From: Chrysopilus asiliformis
Taxonomy: Eukaryota > Arthropoda > Insecta > Diptera > Rhagionidae
Length of the DNA: 64,000 nt
Direction: 5' to 3'
Assembly (NCBI GenBank): GCA_964034945.1
Contig: OZ035962.1
Span: 28,331,530-28,395,529 of the forward strand
Made by a program: the position numbers and the translations under genes. The notes under the pieces were generated by a model. It was not told where the DNA came from and did not search any database. It saw only the letters and a list, made by a program, of their open reading frames with translations. Below, one piece after another: positions 25,125-37,500 of the stretch (its first letter is position 1; every line of letters starts with the position of its first letter).

Positions 25125-28100
25125 AGTCGAATGCCGCCAAAATTTAATTAAATCATGAATATCTGTCGATGGAGCGAGCAAAAGAAAATCTCGCCACTCG
25201 TCAAAACTAATATTAAGGCTTCCATCTTGATCCATTCTAAAACGAAGATTTAAAAAAAATCATTTTAGAAAAACTCGGTGTAATAGCAAAAATTTCTTAC
25301 CTTTGAAGCAATTTCGTTGCTTCATTTTTGTCCATTTCGATGCCTAATTCCTTAAAAGCAGTTATCAGCTCCTCCAAATCGACTTTTCCTGAAAATAAAC
25401 TCCATTAGCTTTTATGAAACAGAATTACTAATTTTTGAATTTTGAGGCAAAATTTTAAACAACTTTAAAAGAACGAGATCTCACGGGGAAAGGGGGATGG
25501 GCGAGATTTGGGAAGTTTTAAGATTTTCGGGTCCTTTAAAAATCGATCTGCTTAAAAAAGACGCTTTCAATTTCGCTCGAGTGCTCAACTGAAGAAAACT
25601 TTGAAAGAGTTCCTTTAATTACAGAGGCCCCCAATGATTTTTTACGGGATTCCAAATTTCGTCGCTACGTCACTGTCCAATTGTATTTTCGAGTTTAATA
25701 TTTTTCTTTCATTTTGAGGCTGATTATAAAATTTTTGCAAATGAAATTCTGTAAATGAAATTCACAGAAATAAAAAAAAATAATAAAAAAGATTCTTCTC
25801 CGTAAAGTACTTGAGTATGAAATTTAATTAAGTGTCAAAATTACAATCCGATATTAACATCCTTAGCTCCTGCAAGATTACGTTGGCCAAAGTACAGATT
25901 TTATCACCACTTGAAATGTTTGTAATCACATTTCGCTATGATGTTCTTTTGCCTAATTTAAAAGCATTTTTCCACCCGATATAAACCAACACTGAAATAA
26001 ATTACAATTTGAAAAGAAAATTCGTTTGATTTATGACACTAGAGAAGAGGCAATGTAGAATTTATGTTCTTTTTTCATGTTTGAATTGAGGCATTGTTTG
26101 TTGAAGTACGTTTCAATTTCTCTGGGGAAATTTGATACAAAAACCAAAAATTCTTGTTATTCGCCTAAGCGGGTGTTTTATTTGGATATTTTTACGTAAG
26201 GTTTAGAATATTTCGCACATCGAATTGTAAAGGATTGAGATCTAAATTTTCATCCATTCAAAAATCCGGGTAACAGCTGCAGGTTTGATCGTTTCAAACT
26301 GCCCCAGATGGTAGATTTCACGTTAAGTTTTTGAAAGTTGAGTTGAATAGAAAAACAAATTGTTGATTTACTTCTAGACATAGGGAAAATTATAAGGAAA
26401 ATCGACTCTTAATTATAAGGAAAATCGAGATTTTTGATAGCTTGTGCGACAAAAGTCAAAATAAATTCAGTTCTGAAACGGATATTCAATTTTTTCGTGA
26501 TTTTCTTTAGGAATTTGTAAACAAATTAAATGCTATTTTAAAACTATTTCATCCCAAGCGTTTTCCCAAATAAAAAATCTCGACAAAACAAAGTATTTTT
26601 TGCGCATTTTAGCATTGGACTTAAAACTCTCATTGTTAAAAATTTGCCGATTTAGCATAAAATGTTTCATAGATAAGGTTTTTTATGGAGCACATATCAA
26701 TGATCAGTTAGCTAAAATTGCTTAGAGTACAAGATAAGATTTCCTTTCAATGACAAAAATAGATTGACAATCACCCATTGTTAGCAAAAAAAAAAAAATA
26801 AAAAATAAAATTAAAGTGCAAAGAGAGTCAATGTTTTGGATTTAATCTTTCGAAGTTTTAAAGAAATTTTACCGACATAGCTTTATGGCTGAAAAAAATT
26901 ACGTTTATCTAATTTTACGAGAAATGTATCAGTATTTTTGTATAAGAACAAAGAACTAATATTTTTAATCTCAAACCTCATTTGAAATATACTTTATAAG
27001 AGCAACAATGTTAAGCAGGGCTGTGTGAAGACAAAGAGGAACCCCGAGACAAACCTGTCTTTTCTTTTGCAAAAAAAAAAAAATATTAAAAATGAATTTT
27101 CTAACTGGAAATTTCAAAAGAATGTTTAAATTTTTATCTCTGTTTATCGCAAAAATCACTGCGCCGCAGGCACATTTTTTAGGAATCAAAGGAAAGCTTT
27201 TGCAAAAAAATGCGCTGCAGACAGAAAATTTTCAAAATAACGCGACGCAGGCGAAAGGCAGACGAAAATCTTTAGGTGCCAAGGACTAATATATCACCGA
27301 TTTCCAATCCCTTACAGTTCCAGACATGAGTAACTCCAGTTTTTGTGTCTTTGATGTATTGATTTGATAAAATATATCCGCATAAAAGGGGATTTTGGTG
27401 CCCACGGAATTGCCACCCACTGGGTCTCTTTCTTGGCACGGGCCTTATTTTAAGGCCTTTTTTATAAAACAAGGGCCGTTCCGAACTTTTGGAACCAGTA
27501 AAAACTCGTACTTCCCCCTTCCCCTTTCTCTCTTTCGAATTACAACAATGAACTGAATAAAAAAAACATTCAAACTCTCTAAAAAAAAATAATAAAATTG
27601 ATTAAAATATTAAGGATCCGAAATAATAATATTTACCATCTCGATTTTTGTCCAAATGCGTAAACTGCAATCTAAGACTCTTCTCATGTTCACGAACGTA
27701 ATGAATAAATTCAGCAAGGCCAACATCTCCACTCTGCGTTTGATCAGATTGCTCCAGAAATCTCTGAAATAATCAAGAAAATCAATTATTAATCATTTCA
27801 ATTATTTAAAGTAAATAAAAAACACACATGTACAAATAAACAATTTAGAATTCGTGGTAAACGTAATCCAAAAAATCTGATAAGATATGAATATGTTTTC
27901 AAGGACAAATTCAATTTCTGTCTTTCAAACTTGTTAAATTTCTCAAAGTTAAGCAAAACATTTAACGAGTCGAAAATTATGCCTTAAAAACAATAAAACT
28001 TCCACATCATAAGACAAGACAAGCAATTTATGATTAAATGTCGGTTACCTTTTCAACTAAATTTAATTGGCATTTAATGAAACATCAATCAAAATTGAGC

Positions 28101-31100
28101 ATAACTCAATTATGATACTTAACTCAATCAACTTGACTTCGTGGGCAATTTCATTTCAATCAAAAGACACAAAATCGTTGATGTGCTAATCAAATCATGT
28201 TTCAACCTTTCGGATCATTAACGTAATTGGAAAGCTTCTAGTTTTGACTGTAAAATACCTCTAGGCGGACGAGTGTTCAATTTTCTTACAGACGAATATG
28301 AAGTATGAAATTTAATTGTCCATAAGTCGACAGTATAAGATGAAAATTAAAAATAGATTTAAATATCTTTTCGCGTTTTAATCATTCGGTGGATATTTTT
28401 GAATAATTCTTCGTTTCATTAATTAGCTGCCACATTGTTTTCATGTTGTTCTATTTTCAGAGATTTGTTAAATTTTTTTTTGTTCGAGCTAAAAATAGTG
28501 ATTCCTACTTTTTACATCCCAGTCAAAAGATTAAAAGATATCAAATTTGAAAAAGAGCAAAATATTTACGAAAATAACAAAAGCGAGCATCCGTTGTTGT
28601 TTTACACATTTTTTATTTTATTTGAAATTTGTCTTCATTAGACATAAATTTCGTCTATTTTAAAGTTCTGCAAAAAAAAGTTCCATGGAGACAGCATTTT
28701 TCATGACATTTATGTCATTCTTCCCTTCTTTCAGACGAAATAAGCTTTTTTATTGTTTTCTCGTTAACCCCAGATCTCGATTAACGTTTTTTCTTCCATA
28801 AATATCCCATCGGAATGAAATTTTTTGGGTAGAGAAGACTGAGCACAGAAATCAAAAAAATTTCATGGGATAAAAAATCGGTAATCAAGACCAGGCGTAA
28901 GGCCCCGTTTACACTTGCGATTTTTTTGTTCCCGTGAGTTTTATACAAACTTTATTCCGCGAGTTTGATTCATCTAACGACGAATAAATTCACTTAGAAA
29001 AACTTGTCAAAATTGAGTTAATTCTGGCGGTTTTATATGAAAATCTTCGAGTTCTGGCGTCTTCCAGGAACAACTTTCAGAACTAAGACACAAACTCAGA
29101 ATAAAATTCGCGGAATAAAGTGTCGGATGCAAACGGGCCCTAAGAATAAGATTCGCGGAATAAAGTGTCGGATGCAACCGGCCCCTAAGAGATCTAAATA
29201 CTTTGTACATCCACTTTATGAGCGCTTGGTGACAAAAGCTTTCAAAGCTTGTGCGGTGACAGCTTTTAAAGCTTGTGTGGCGAGAGCTTTCAAAGCTTGT
29301 GCGGTGAGAGCTTTCAAAACTTGGCTGTGAGAGCTTTCAAAGCCCTCAATCTCCAAAACTGAAAAAATGTCAAATGACGGTTTATTTGAAGATTTTATTT
29401 GGTTTTTTTTGGACCGAAAAGCCAATAATTACCCTAAAGTGTCTTATGAACGAATCCCTGATTTTAGTGGTGAGAAATATGCGTTTTCTAAATTTCTTTA
29501 GAGAGGAAGTGCAATTTCATACTAGCAAAAAGTTAAATACTCGTCTCTTGATGCTAAGAACTTCACCTAAAAGTTTGATCCCAATCGGTTTAGTTGTCTT
29601 CGAGTTATAAGCGAATTAACAGGCAGACATAGTTCACCATTTTTTCAAGAAAACTCTCTTTATAAATGATGTAAATTCCGAAGATAAAAAGAACCTTCGA
29701 AATCGCCGAACTTGAATTCAAGGACAAAACACTGAATGGTCTGAAAACTTCGAGCCCCAATATTAAAAATATTTTCGTCAACTCTGGAATTCTTCAAAAC
29801 AATTCCAGTATCAAAAAACACCTCTCAACAAACACGGCCACATCTAATCTATAAAAAATAATAAATGAAAATACTCTCAAAGAAATTCCCTTATCAAAAT
29901 TACCTTAATACCAAAATAATGATAACGTAGAAATTCAAAGTTCTGTCAGCTGTTCCGAACTTCAATTTGAATTCAAAATAATCAATTTTGCTAAACTAAC
30001 ATTTGAGTTATTTTTTAAATTCGACTATTATATCTTGAATTGACCAGCGAGTATTCAAATTACTCATATTTCATGTTGTTCAGCAATGACTAATAGATGA
30101 AAATACTAACATTTTGGCGTCGCAGTTCCATTTGATTTCACAAAAAAAACCCCCCGAAACCGAAGAAATAAAAATTCAGCTGGAAATGTTCTTTTTTATC
30201 GCGATAGGGAAATTGTGTAACCAAACCACATGTTTGTTTGTTTGTTTGTTTGTTTATTAGTTAAAGAAACTTTTAGATTTATAATGATTTTACAAATTAA
30301 TCAATTAAGTATCTATTAATTATTTTCATTTTCTTATTTTGTACATATTTAGAATTTTTCTTTAATAAATTTCCCTATTTGTTTTTTAAAAGAACAAAAA
30401 TTCGATTCAGCTTTAATATAATTAGGCAATTCATTAAAAATTTGAAGGCCATTATGCAGGATCATATTCTGGGTTGATGTTTTGTTGCACCTTTGTATTC
30501 TAAAATCTCCTCCACCCCTTAAATTGTATGGTTGCATATCACAGATATATTGAACACTGCCCACGTAAGTAAGTTATATTTTAACTTAAAAATAAATATT
30601 AGCACTTTGGATATTATTCTTTGGTTCACATTCATCCATTTTAATTCACTTAACATATAAATAATTGGTGTATATATATTGCATTTTAAAATTATACGCA
30701 TAGCCTTATTTTGTAAGAGTTGTAGTCTCGACTTTGATTCTGCCGAACATGCGAAAATTACTGTCGCACAATAATCGAAATGTGGGAGTATTAAAGAATT
30801 GTACAGTAAAACAGTCGTTGATTTTGATATACTGTTCCTTATTCTTCGCAAAAACCCGAGTTTTTTAGAAATTTTCTTACAAATGTTATCAACATGCTCA
30901 TCGAATTTAAATTTATTGTCTATAACAATGCCAAGGTATTTAATCTCTTTTACCACTTCTACTTTTTCTCCGTTGATTCTCAAGTCTACTACTGTCCGTG
31001 TATTCATAACCATGCACTTTGTTTTCGATACATTTAATTTAAGCTTATTCATATTTAACCATTTGGCTAAATTGTCTAAGTCTTCATTTATTTTACTCAC

Positions 31101-32459
31101 TATTTCAGTAATATTTTTTCCACAAATATACAACAATCCATCATCAGCGAAAAGGGCATATTTACAAAAATTTATCGAGGAACTTATATCATTGATGTAA
31201 ATTAGAAATAATAACACCCCTAACACAGATCCTTGAGGTACCCCCAAGTTAACTTCTTTCGGGTTTGAGTAGACTCCATTAATCCGCGTTTTTTGTGTCC
31301 TTTCTGATAGGTACGATTTAAACCATTTGTACTCCCTTCCTTTTACTCCATACATGTGACACAATTAATTAAGCTAACTATGGAAGAAAATAATGGAAAG
31401 CAAATTAAGAAAATGAAGAGAAACGAGCAATTCAAGGTTGGTTCCGGAAGGAAGGAAAACCGTTTGACGCGACGTGGACAGAAATGCTGCTGTGGAAGAT
31501 TAGCGAAAAAGGCTTCTTGTTGGCGAGGTCTACAAATTAAGAAGATTCATACAAAAATTAAATATTAATCCCTTCAATCATGTGGGAAGCACATGGTAAT
31601 TTCTTTCTTCACCATCCTTCGCCTTCTTCGGTTTCTACTCAACATTTACTAGACACCAGTCGTACTTTGAACATCTGACTTGACATTTATGCAAATTATC
31701 CGAAAAACTTGTTCAACTTCGCAACGTCATATTTTGCTGCGATGTAAATTGCCTGCCAGTGAAAAACATTGAAAGATGTTCTTATATCGATTGTGAAAGG
31801 TGGCCTCATTTGAGCAAATTGAGTTATCTACCGTTGTTAATTGGAAATGCAAGCAAAACCTCAATAGACACACATATTTAATTTGCTGGAAACAGACAGC
31901 GTAATGTAGATTTTGTCGTTGGAGTATATTGGATTGATGCCAATCACGGAAAAAGTGAAGCATGCGGAGAAGTAGAAGGAAAGAAGTGCGAAGAATTTCT
32001 CTTTTTTTTGTATGCTTCTAGCAGCGTGGCTTATTGTGACATAAATGAAATGTGGGGCTTCAGGTAGTTTAGCGACTTTTGAGTATAATTTACCTCTGCA
32101 TAAACACTGGATAATCCGAACTCCTTGAGAGCGGCTGACAAGTCATGAATGTCGATCCTTCCATTGTTGTCCCTGTCGATTTTATTGAAGATACGCTCCA
32201 GGCGCTCCTCATCCTCGTGTGGGATCTCGTGCAAATACGGAAGCGACGGTGACGATGCTGATAGGGTTGGCAATGGACTTTGAACCGGAACTTGACTGTG
32301 ATGCTGCTGCTGTAGATCCTGAATCGGCTTCGCCTTTTCTCCAGCACTGTTGTTGTTGGGTGCTGCTGGCGTAGTGACTGATTGCTGGCTGGTAGTCGTC
32401 GTCTCCGAATGGATCTGGAACTGGTCTAATATTTTGACTGCGTTTTGTGAATTAACCAT
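25125..32459 (-). CDS. SCaMC: SCaMC: calcium-binding mitochondrial carrier, N-terminal EF-hand exons (partial)
   Basis: Short calcium-binding mitochondrial carrier of the inner membrane. The family exchanges ATP-Mg for phosphate and is switched on by Ca2+ binding to an N-terminal EF-hand module in the intermembrane space. Four coding exons are visible: 32459-32094, 27763-27637, 25388-25301 and 25236-25125. All have GT/AG borders and consistent phase, giving the first 231 residues. Residues 1-80 are a low-complexity Gln/Ser/Pro leader. EF hand 1 (about 95-106, DRDNNGRIDIHDL) and EF hand 3 (about 160-171, DKNRDGKVDLEE) keep canonical ligands; EF hands 2 (about 129-140) and 4 (about 196-207) are weaker. 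The chain ends in phase 0 at DLIKFWRHST, just before the six-helix carrier domain in orthologues. No carrier exon was found in the 25 kb to the left, so the rest lies beyond the window. The second intron joint spans 27764-32093 and contains a LINE. Confidence 0.85.
27000..27638. other. SCaMC intron 2 with short GC-rich motif repeats
   Basis: Within the intron between 27636 and 25389, three spaced copies of a TGCGCYGCAGRCA-like motif occur near 27163, 27209 and 27240, amid otherwise AT-rich sequence. No exon or defined transposon end is visible. Confidence 0.3.
27764..28896. other. SCaMC intron 1, right part, nothing specific
   Basis: AT-rich intron between coding exons 1 and 2 of SCaMC. No exon, RNA gene or transposon end recognised in this part. 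Confidence 0.5.
28897..29189. mobile_element. MITE-like element with duplicated 45-bp right end
   Basis: The left end AAGGCCCCGTTTACACTTGC mirrors a right end GCAAACGGGCCCTAAG. CTTTATTCCGCGA near the left end likewise mirrors TCGCGGAATAAAG. The right terminal 45 bp is present twice in tandem (29100-29144 and 29145-29189), as if an end had been duplicated. No coding content. Confidence 0.45.
29227..29343. repeat. 24-bp tandem repeat, about 4.5 units
   Basis: Units of the form GTGAGAGCTTTCAAAGCTTG with variants follow each other. Each contains the palindrome AAGCTT in variable state. The period is divisible by three, so the array stays open as AFKACAVR-type octapeptides, but nothing around it supports translation. 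Confidence 0.65.
29344..30225. other. Intronic sequence with transposon-tail phrases
   Basis: Between the tandem array and the LINE. The stretch 29565-29640 (AAGTTTGATCCCAATCGG, later GCGAATTAACAGGCAGAC) resembles the tail of a dispersed repeat. No exon seen. Confidence 0.3.
30226..31365 (-). mobile_element. 5'-truncated LINE (CR1/jockey-like) with (CAAA)n tail
   Basis: The minus strand reads the C-terminal half of a non-LTR reverse transcriptase: WFKSYLSERTQ, then LGVPQGSVLGVLLFLIYIND, the catalytic FADDGLLY motif, and KYLGIVIDNKFKFDEHVDN. The frame is open from 31364 to 30519. A frameshift near 30560-30590 moves the end of the protein to another frame (LHNGLQIFNELPNYIK), ending at the stop 30349-30351. 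On the minus strand a short 3' UTR is followed by a (CAAA)n tract (plus-strand TTTG repeats, 30232-30257). Truncation at 31365 removes the endonuclease and the RT N-terminus. It sits in SCaMC coding intron 1, in the sense orientation. Confidence 0.85.
30519..31364 (-). pseudogene. Reverse transcriptase fragment of the LINE
   Basis: About 280 codons from RT finger/palm to the thumb and C-terminal region, containing LGVPQGSVLG and FADDG. Polymerase-palm residues are intact, but the protein lacks its N-terminus and is shifted near its 3' end (see the element entry), so it is not functional. Which LINE clade it belongs to is uncertain: CR1-like or jockey-like are both possible. Confidence 0.8.
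31366..32093. other. SCaMC intron 1 next to exon 1
   Basis: Intron sequence following the splice donor at 32093 on the minus strand. Moderately GC-rich with no repeats or exon recognised. Confidence 0.5.
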
Positions 32460-33647
32460 TCTACCAAAGTTACAACACTAAAACGAATTTCAGTCCTCCT
32501 CGGTAGGTATTCTTAACAAAATATTTTAATCAACTAATTAGCACGAGTTTGCTTTTCCGTCTTCCTAATACTTTGTGGTGTTGTATTAATTTGTGACGCA
32601 CTTTTCTAAACCAAGGCCTCGCCGCAAAAAACTAGCACAGAACGGACAGACACTTTTTCTGCTACTGCTGGCCACAGAAATTCACAAGTTCTTGTCGGCT
32701 TTGTTCAAATAAGCGCATCGGGCGGAACAGCGTTTCATGTATTTTTAGAATCTGCAATTAAGGAGTTTAGTTTTATTGGGTTTTATCGACTACACCAAAA
32801 AGTTGCATGAGACGCAGAGCATTTTCCGGTTTTCATCTCGTGTTAAACGGATTTCGCTAGTTCGACCACACAGATATGAAATGAGACGAAATTCTTTCCG
32901 GATTGAGTCACTAACGATGAAAGGAACGCGCACAGGTGAGGGAGGCTCGGAAAAAGTCTCTTGCGGATTTTTACACGTTTTCCTTCGATGGGTTTCTTGA
33001 ATTTTTTCCAGCCGAATTCGAACAGCAATTAAACGCCCTCTTTTCCCAGATTACAGAACAGCCACAGACGATAATTGATAAGCGTTAATTTCAATGTTTC
33101 GCACTTTAACTCAACTCGTCACAGTCTCGATACAGTTAAAAAAATTTTGCGACAATTTTTTTTTCTTTGACACACTGCAAAGCAGGGATGCCATTTAGTG
33201 AGTATTCCATCTGCATTGGATTGAACGCTGTGTGAATTTGGCCCGTATGTCACTGGAAATCGGTAGATTTTGCTTGCTACGTAATATCACGCAAATTGTT
33301 GACATTTGAGGTAACTTTTTCTCTCAAAACTTGATTCCTTGTAAAATTTGAATTTGAAATCCAATAAATTACGGTCTCATACACCGAAATTAATACAGAT
33401 TTTGTTTTTTTTTCTAGAAAATCTAGAAAAATTTATTGTTCACTTGCCATGCATTTAGAGGATTAGCCATTCAGGTTTTTAAACCCAGACTCACACATAA
33501 ATTATAAAAAACTAATTTTTTTTAACCAAAAAAAAAAGTATTTCACGGAAGTTCTTTTATAAAAATCGCAAGCTTTTAGTTGAAAACAAAAAAAAAATAG
33601 TAAAACTCCTGTATGTTGTGAACGGGAATTAATTTTTTTTTTTAAAT
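32460..33647. promoter_or_regulatory. Upstream region of SCaMC (5' UTR and promoter, undefined)
   Basis: About 2 kb separates the SCaMC ATG (32459) from the ArfGAP1 stop (34530) on the same strand. The transcription start must lie here, but no TATA box with matching initiator could be defined on the minus strand. The relatively GC-rich part 32500-33100 is the likeliest 5' UTR/promoter. Confidence 0.35.
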
Positions 33648-33790
33648 GGTGTCCATAAAATACGTTCAGTATTTTTCGGCTTTTCAGACCCCCTAGATTC
33701 CATTTTTTTATTGTATGAAGTTCAGTACCGCCTTGACACTATCGGAAACTCCTTCCTTCCTTTTAAACTGTAACGTATTTTATGGACAAC
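33648..33790. mobile_element. 143-bp MITE, GTCCATAAAATACGT family
   Basis: The left end GGTGTCCATAAAATACGTT mirrors the right end AACGTATTTTATGGACAACC. Related elements occur at 43272-43430 and 55041-55187, with a solo end at 15189. It lies between ArfGAP1 and SCaMC. Confidence 0.6.
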
Positions 33791-33875
33791 CCCTAAAATT
33801 TAAATGTTTCTTTGTATCCTAAAAACCTAAAAAAAAACACAAAATCATACAAGGATTCTAATTTATAGTGTTTTC

Positions 33876-33940
33876 CACTAACAACAAGAGGCAATTTCCG
33901 ATCGTTACAATTACGGTCTTATTCCATAATAGACCCCCTG
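33876..33940. mobile_element. Fragment of the 9181-type element
   Basis: About 65 bp resembling 9228-9292 (GATCGTTACAA, ATTCCATAATAGACCCCC). Only one end of the element is preserved. Confidence 0.5.
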
Positions 33941-34219
33941 TATTCCCTTTAAAACGTAGTGTAAATATGAAAATTGAACATTAATCACAATTGAGTCAAC
34001 ATTGGTATTCGAAAAATGCGAAAAAGCAAGTCGGCTTCAGAAGGATCAATCGGAATTCCAAAACGAAACATCGGTCTGAAACAAAACTTTCTACTTCAAA
34101 CCACTAAAAATCCAACAGAATATTTATTTTTATATATATTTTCTTTTGCTTTTCATTTTGTTTCTCATGTCCATTTAAGCAAAGCATTTACAGTTATGAA
34201 ACAATTGTTATAGTCTGTC

Positions 34220-34529
34220 TTCCTTATCATCGAATATATAAACATAAAAACCGGTTGGTAAAAACTTTTAAATGATAGAAAAATTTCATCTAGATTGGAT
34301 ATCATTTTGATTTTCATCTTGTATGTATAATATATATATATAAATTTTCTTTATCGTCCTGTCTTCTCTAGTCTGTTTAAAAACATTTATCTAAGAAACA
34401 TATCAATAATACAATTTCATAAATTTAAGAACAAAGAATAGAAATCGAAAATAATAGAATGACAATTAGTTTATGGTTCAATTGATCTTAGTTATTTTTC
34501 TTCAATATGTGTTTTTTTTTCAATTGATT
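34220..34529 (-). other. Probable 3' UTR of ArfGAP1
   Basis: T-rich on the plus strand, hence A-rich on the mRNA strand, directly after the stop codon at 34530, and including a TA dinucleotide run near 34330. The exact poly(A) site is not determined. Confidence 0.4.
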
Positions 34530-37500
34530 TTAATTATTCAACAGATCCCATGCATCGTCTTCCATTTTTCTTGTCTTATTCGTGGCAGCTGGCTTGGGCG
34601 TTTTCATCGATTTCACATCAAGTGCCTCCAAATCATTCGTCGGCGATAAAATTTTCGTGCTTTTGCGATTTTGTGTCCGTTGTGGCTGTGATGTCGTCTC
34701 AATTGTGTTGCTGTCTTGGTAGGAAGTTGTCTGATGATATCCGGTATCGAAGCCACTCCATTCGTCGTTGTTACTGTTTTGATACGACGAATGATTGTTT
34801 GATTTCAAGGATTGTGTATCACTCCAACCCCACTCGGTGTTTTCATTCATGCCAGATGAAAGTTTGCCACTCGATTGTGTCCGTTGGTAGCCATCGTCGG
34901 AATTATTGTAATTATCTGGGAAACCTTGATAGCCGCCCGATGGCGATGAAATATTACTTCCGGCCAAGCTGTTCCAACCCTTTTTGCCCAAGTCACCAAC
35001 CTGGAATATTTTGGAAATTTTATAGAAAAAAGAAACTCCAAAGTAGATTGGCAAATTAGTAGTTTATTTAGCAAACTTAATTGATATTTATTTTAAGGTA
35101 TATGTTAGAAGATTGAAATAATAAAATAAAAAGGATACAAAATAAAAAATAAAGAAAAAAATTTACTACTAACCTTTACTGCTATATTACTAACTTGACT
35201 ACCGACATTTTCTAGCAAACTTCCTTCCTTAACCTTAAAAAAATTATAAACAAATAGAAATAATAAAAATAATAGAAAAAAAATTAGGGGTATTCACAAA
35301 AAGTATTAAATTGTCGTAAAATAATGCTAATAGAAGTTTTGTAAAGAACAACAAAATACATGGCCACATGTTTTGCTTTTTTGTCACAATTTATTATATA
35401 TTAACCGCTTGGTGTAAAACATTAAATAAGTTTGAGGAAATATATGAAAAACAGAGAAATAAAAACAGAGTAAACTAAAATCATTTCTTAATTGTTCGGA
35501 AATGCTTAGAAAACGGTTTCAGGTTTTTAAATAATTAGTGCTTCGTTTTTTTGTAAGTTTCTTAATTAACGAAAGTGATTCAAGCTATCTCCAAGAAGAA
35601 AAACGGAAAACCAGATGAATAAAATGTTAGTTTACATAAAATCAATTCTTTTTTTTACAAAATAAAAGGTATCCGTTGTTTTTCAGATAATCGCAAAGCG
35701 AAGTTTTTTAAATAACGGTATTTCTCAAAAACGGTCTGAGATACCGAGTTACAGGATAAGATAAAAGTATAGGGAATTTTATTATCTTCAATTTATGTTA
35801 CACATAAAACTACTGAGTCTCCGAAAAAAAAACATGTTTGGAAAGGCGCCATTTTCGTTACTTCCGTTTAATGGATTTCCACCAAAAGTTGATAGGATCA
35901 ACATTCTTTCTAACAAAATTGTAGTCAATAAATTAGGCAATCTCCGACATTAAAGTAGAGCATGCTCGTAATGTGATTCGAATTTGCCATAAAAGGTCGA
36001 AATTTTTCAAGATTTTGTCATCAAAACTTGCGGTATTTGCCGCACATTCGCCATAAAAGGAAAATTGCCAATAGTCATCATTAGAGGAGCGCAACATTCA
36101 GAACAATTTATAAAAATCTTGCAATTTTCCTGCATCGATTTTCAGATAATTTAGTCAGTTGTCGAAAGTGTGATCAACATTGATTAACCTTTTTATTCTG
36201 TGTCGTTCTTTACCCAAGGTAACGAAAAACTGAGAGGTTAAGAACAAACATTTGACACCAATTACGGCAGAATACGTTGTTGTTGCAAAAGAACAGAGTT
36301 GTGTCGCGTCATTCGAAGAGAGCTGTGTCGCGTCAAGTAAGAAGTCTAACAAAATCGGCGTGATAGATAGAACTTTGACATCCACAAACTTTATTTTCAA
36401 AATTCTGTGTTTTTAAAATAAAAAAAAAACAAAAACAAACCTTAGCAGATGCCAAATTTCCATAAACAACTGCTTTTTCCTTGGCTGTGCTAGCGATTTT
36501 AGAAGCTCCAATTGACAGCATACTCCAGCCCTAAAATATGAATTTTAAATTAAACGTTTTTAAAAAAGTCGTTAAAAATTGATAAATCTTTGTTAATCCC
36601 AAAATAATTAAAACTTAATTGATCTGACTTCAAGAAAAACTTACAGTGGCAAGCGAAGACAAAGTAGTGTCCAAAATTTCCTGCGATTGAGTTTTTGGTG
36701 GTGGATCTCGGGTAAATCCAAATCCTGAATATTTTCCGCCTTGATTTGGTGGTAAATAACTTAAAAATAAAATGTTTATTAATACAATTTGTAAAATTTT
36801 TACAAGCCTTCGAAAATACTTACTCCGGTCTGGTTGCGTTTTCCTCTTGCCGTTTATTGAAGAATGCCTCCTTATGATCCCGAAACTCCTGTGAATTTAA
36901 ATTCTGGTAGCTGGAGCCATAATCAGATCCGTAACCCCCTCCATTCTGATACCCCGAACTCGAATTCGAGTAATTCGGTATCGATCCACTACTCTTGGAA
37001 TGATGCATGCCACTGGCATTTGAGCTGGTCGACGAATGATTCGCTGCGAAACTCGTGGAGGTGTAACTTTTAGCTGCTGATTTGTTGACATCCCACGATT
37101 TTCCTTGTGCCAGCGTCGAGATCTTATCTCTATAGAGCGCCGCCGCTTTCGTCTGGTATTTCTGCTGGATTGGCAGGCGATCGTTCCAATCCGGTTGGTC
37201 GTCCAAGAATTCCCTGGCATTTCGATTTCCTCCCACTTTCATTTTCTCCAGCTCGATGTCCTTCCACTTATCCATCGTAACTGATCGAACGAAAGATAAG
37301 TGAACGCCCAATCCGCGATGTTTGCCGGAGCATTCCAGGCATATCCAGATGCCGTAAGTTACTGAAACCCATTGCGGATTGTGGGCCCCACATTCGAAAC
37401 ATTTCTGCGAAAATGGAAAATCGATTAGAAAAATTACGGATGAAAGATTTTTGTTTTATGATTCAACGGAGATACGACAAAATGCTAGATTTTTCGAGTG

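Noticed and set aside
29037..29425. Open frames encoding AFKACAVR-type repeats
   Set aside because: They come from a tandem repeat whose period is a multiple of three, so openness on both strands is automatic.
30799..31200. 133-codon plus-strand frame
   Set aside because: Antisense shadow of the LINE reverse transcriptase.
34550..35059. Long plus-strand frame opposite the ArfGAP1 last exon
   Set aside because: Antisense shadow of the real coding exon; composition is complementary and no domain is present.
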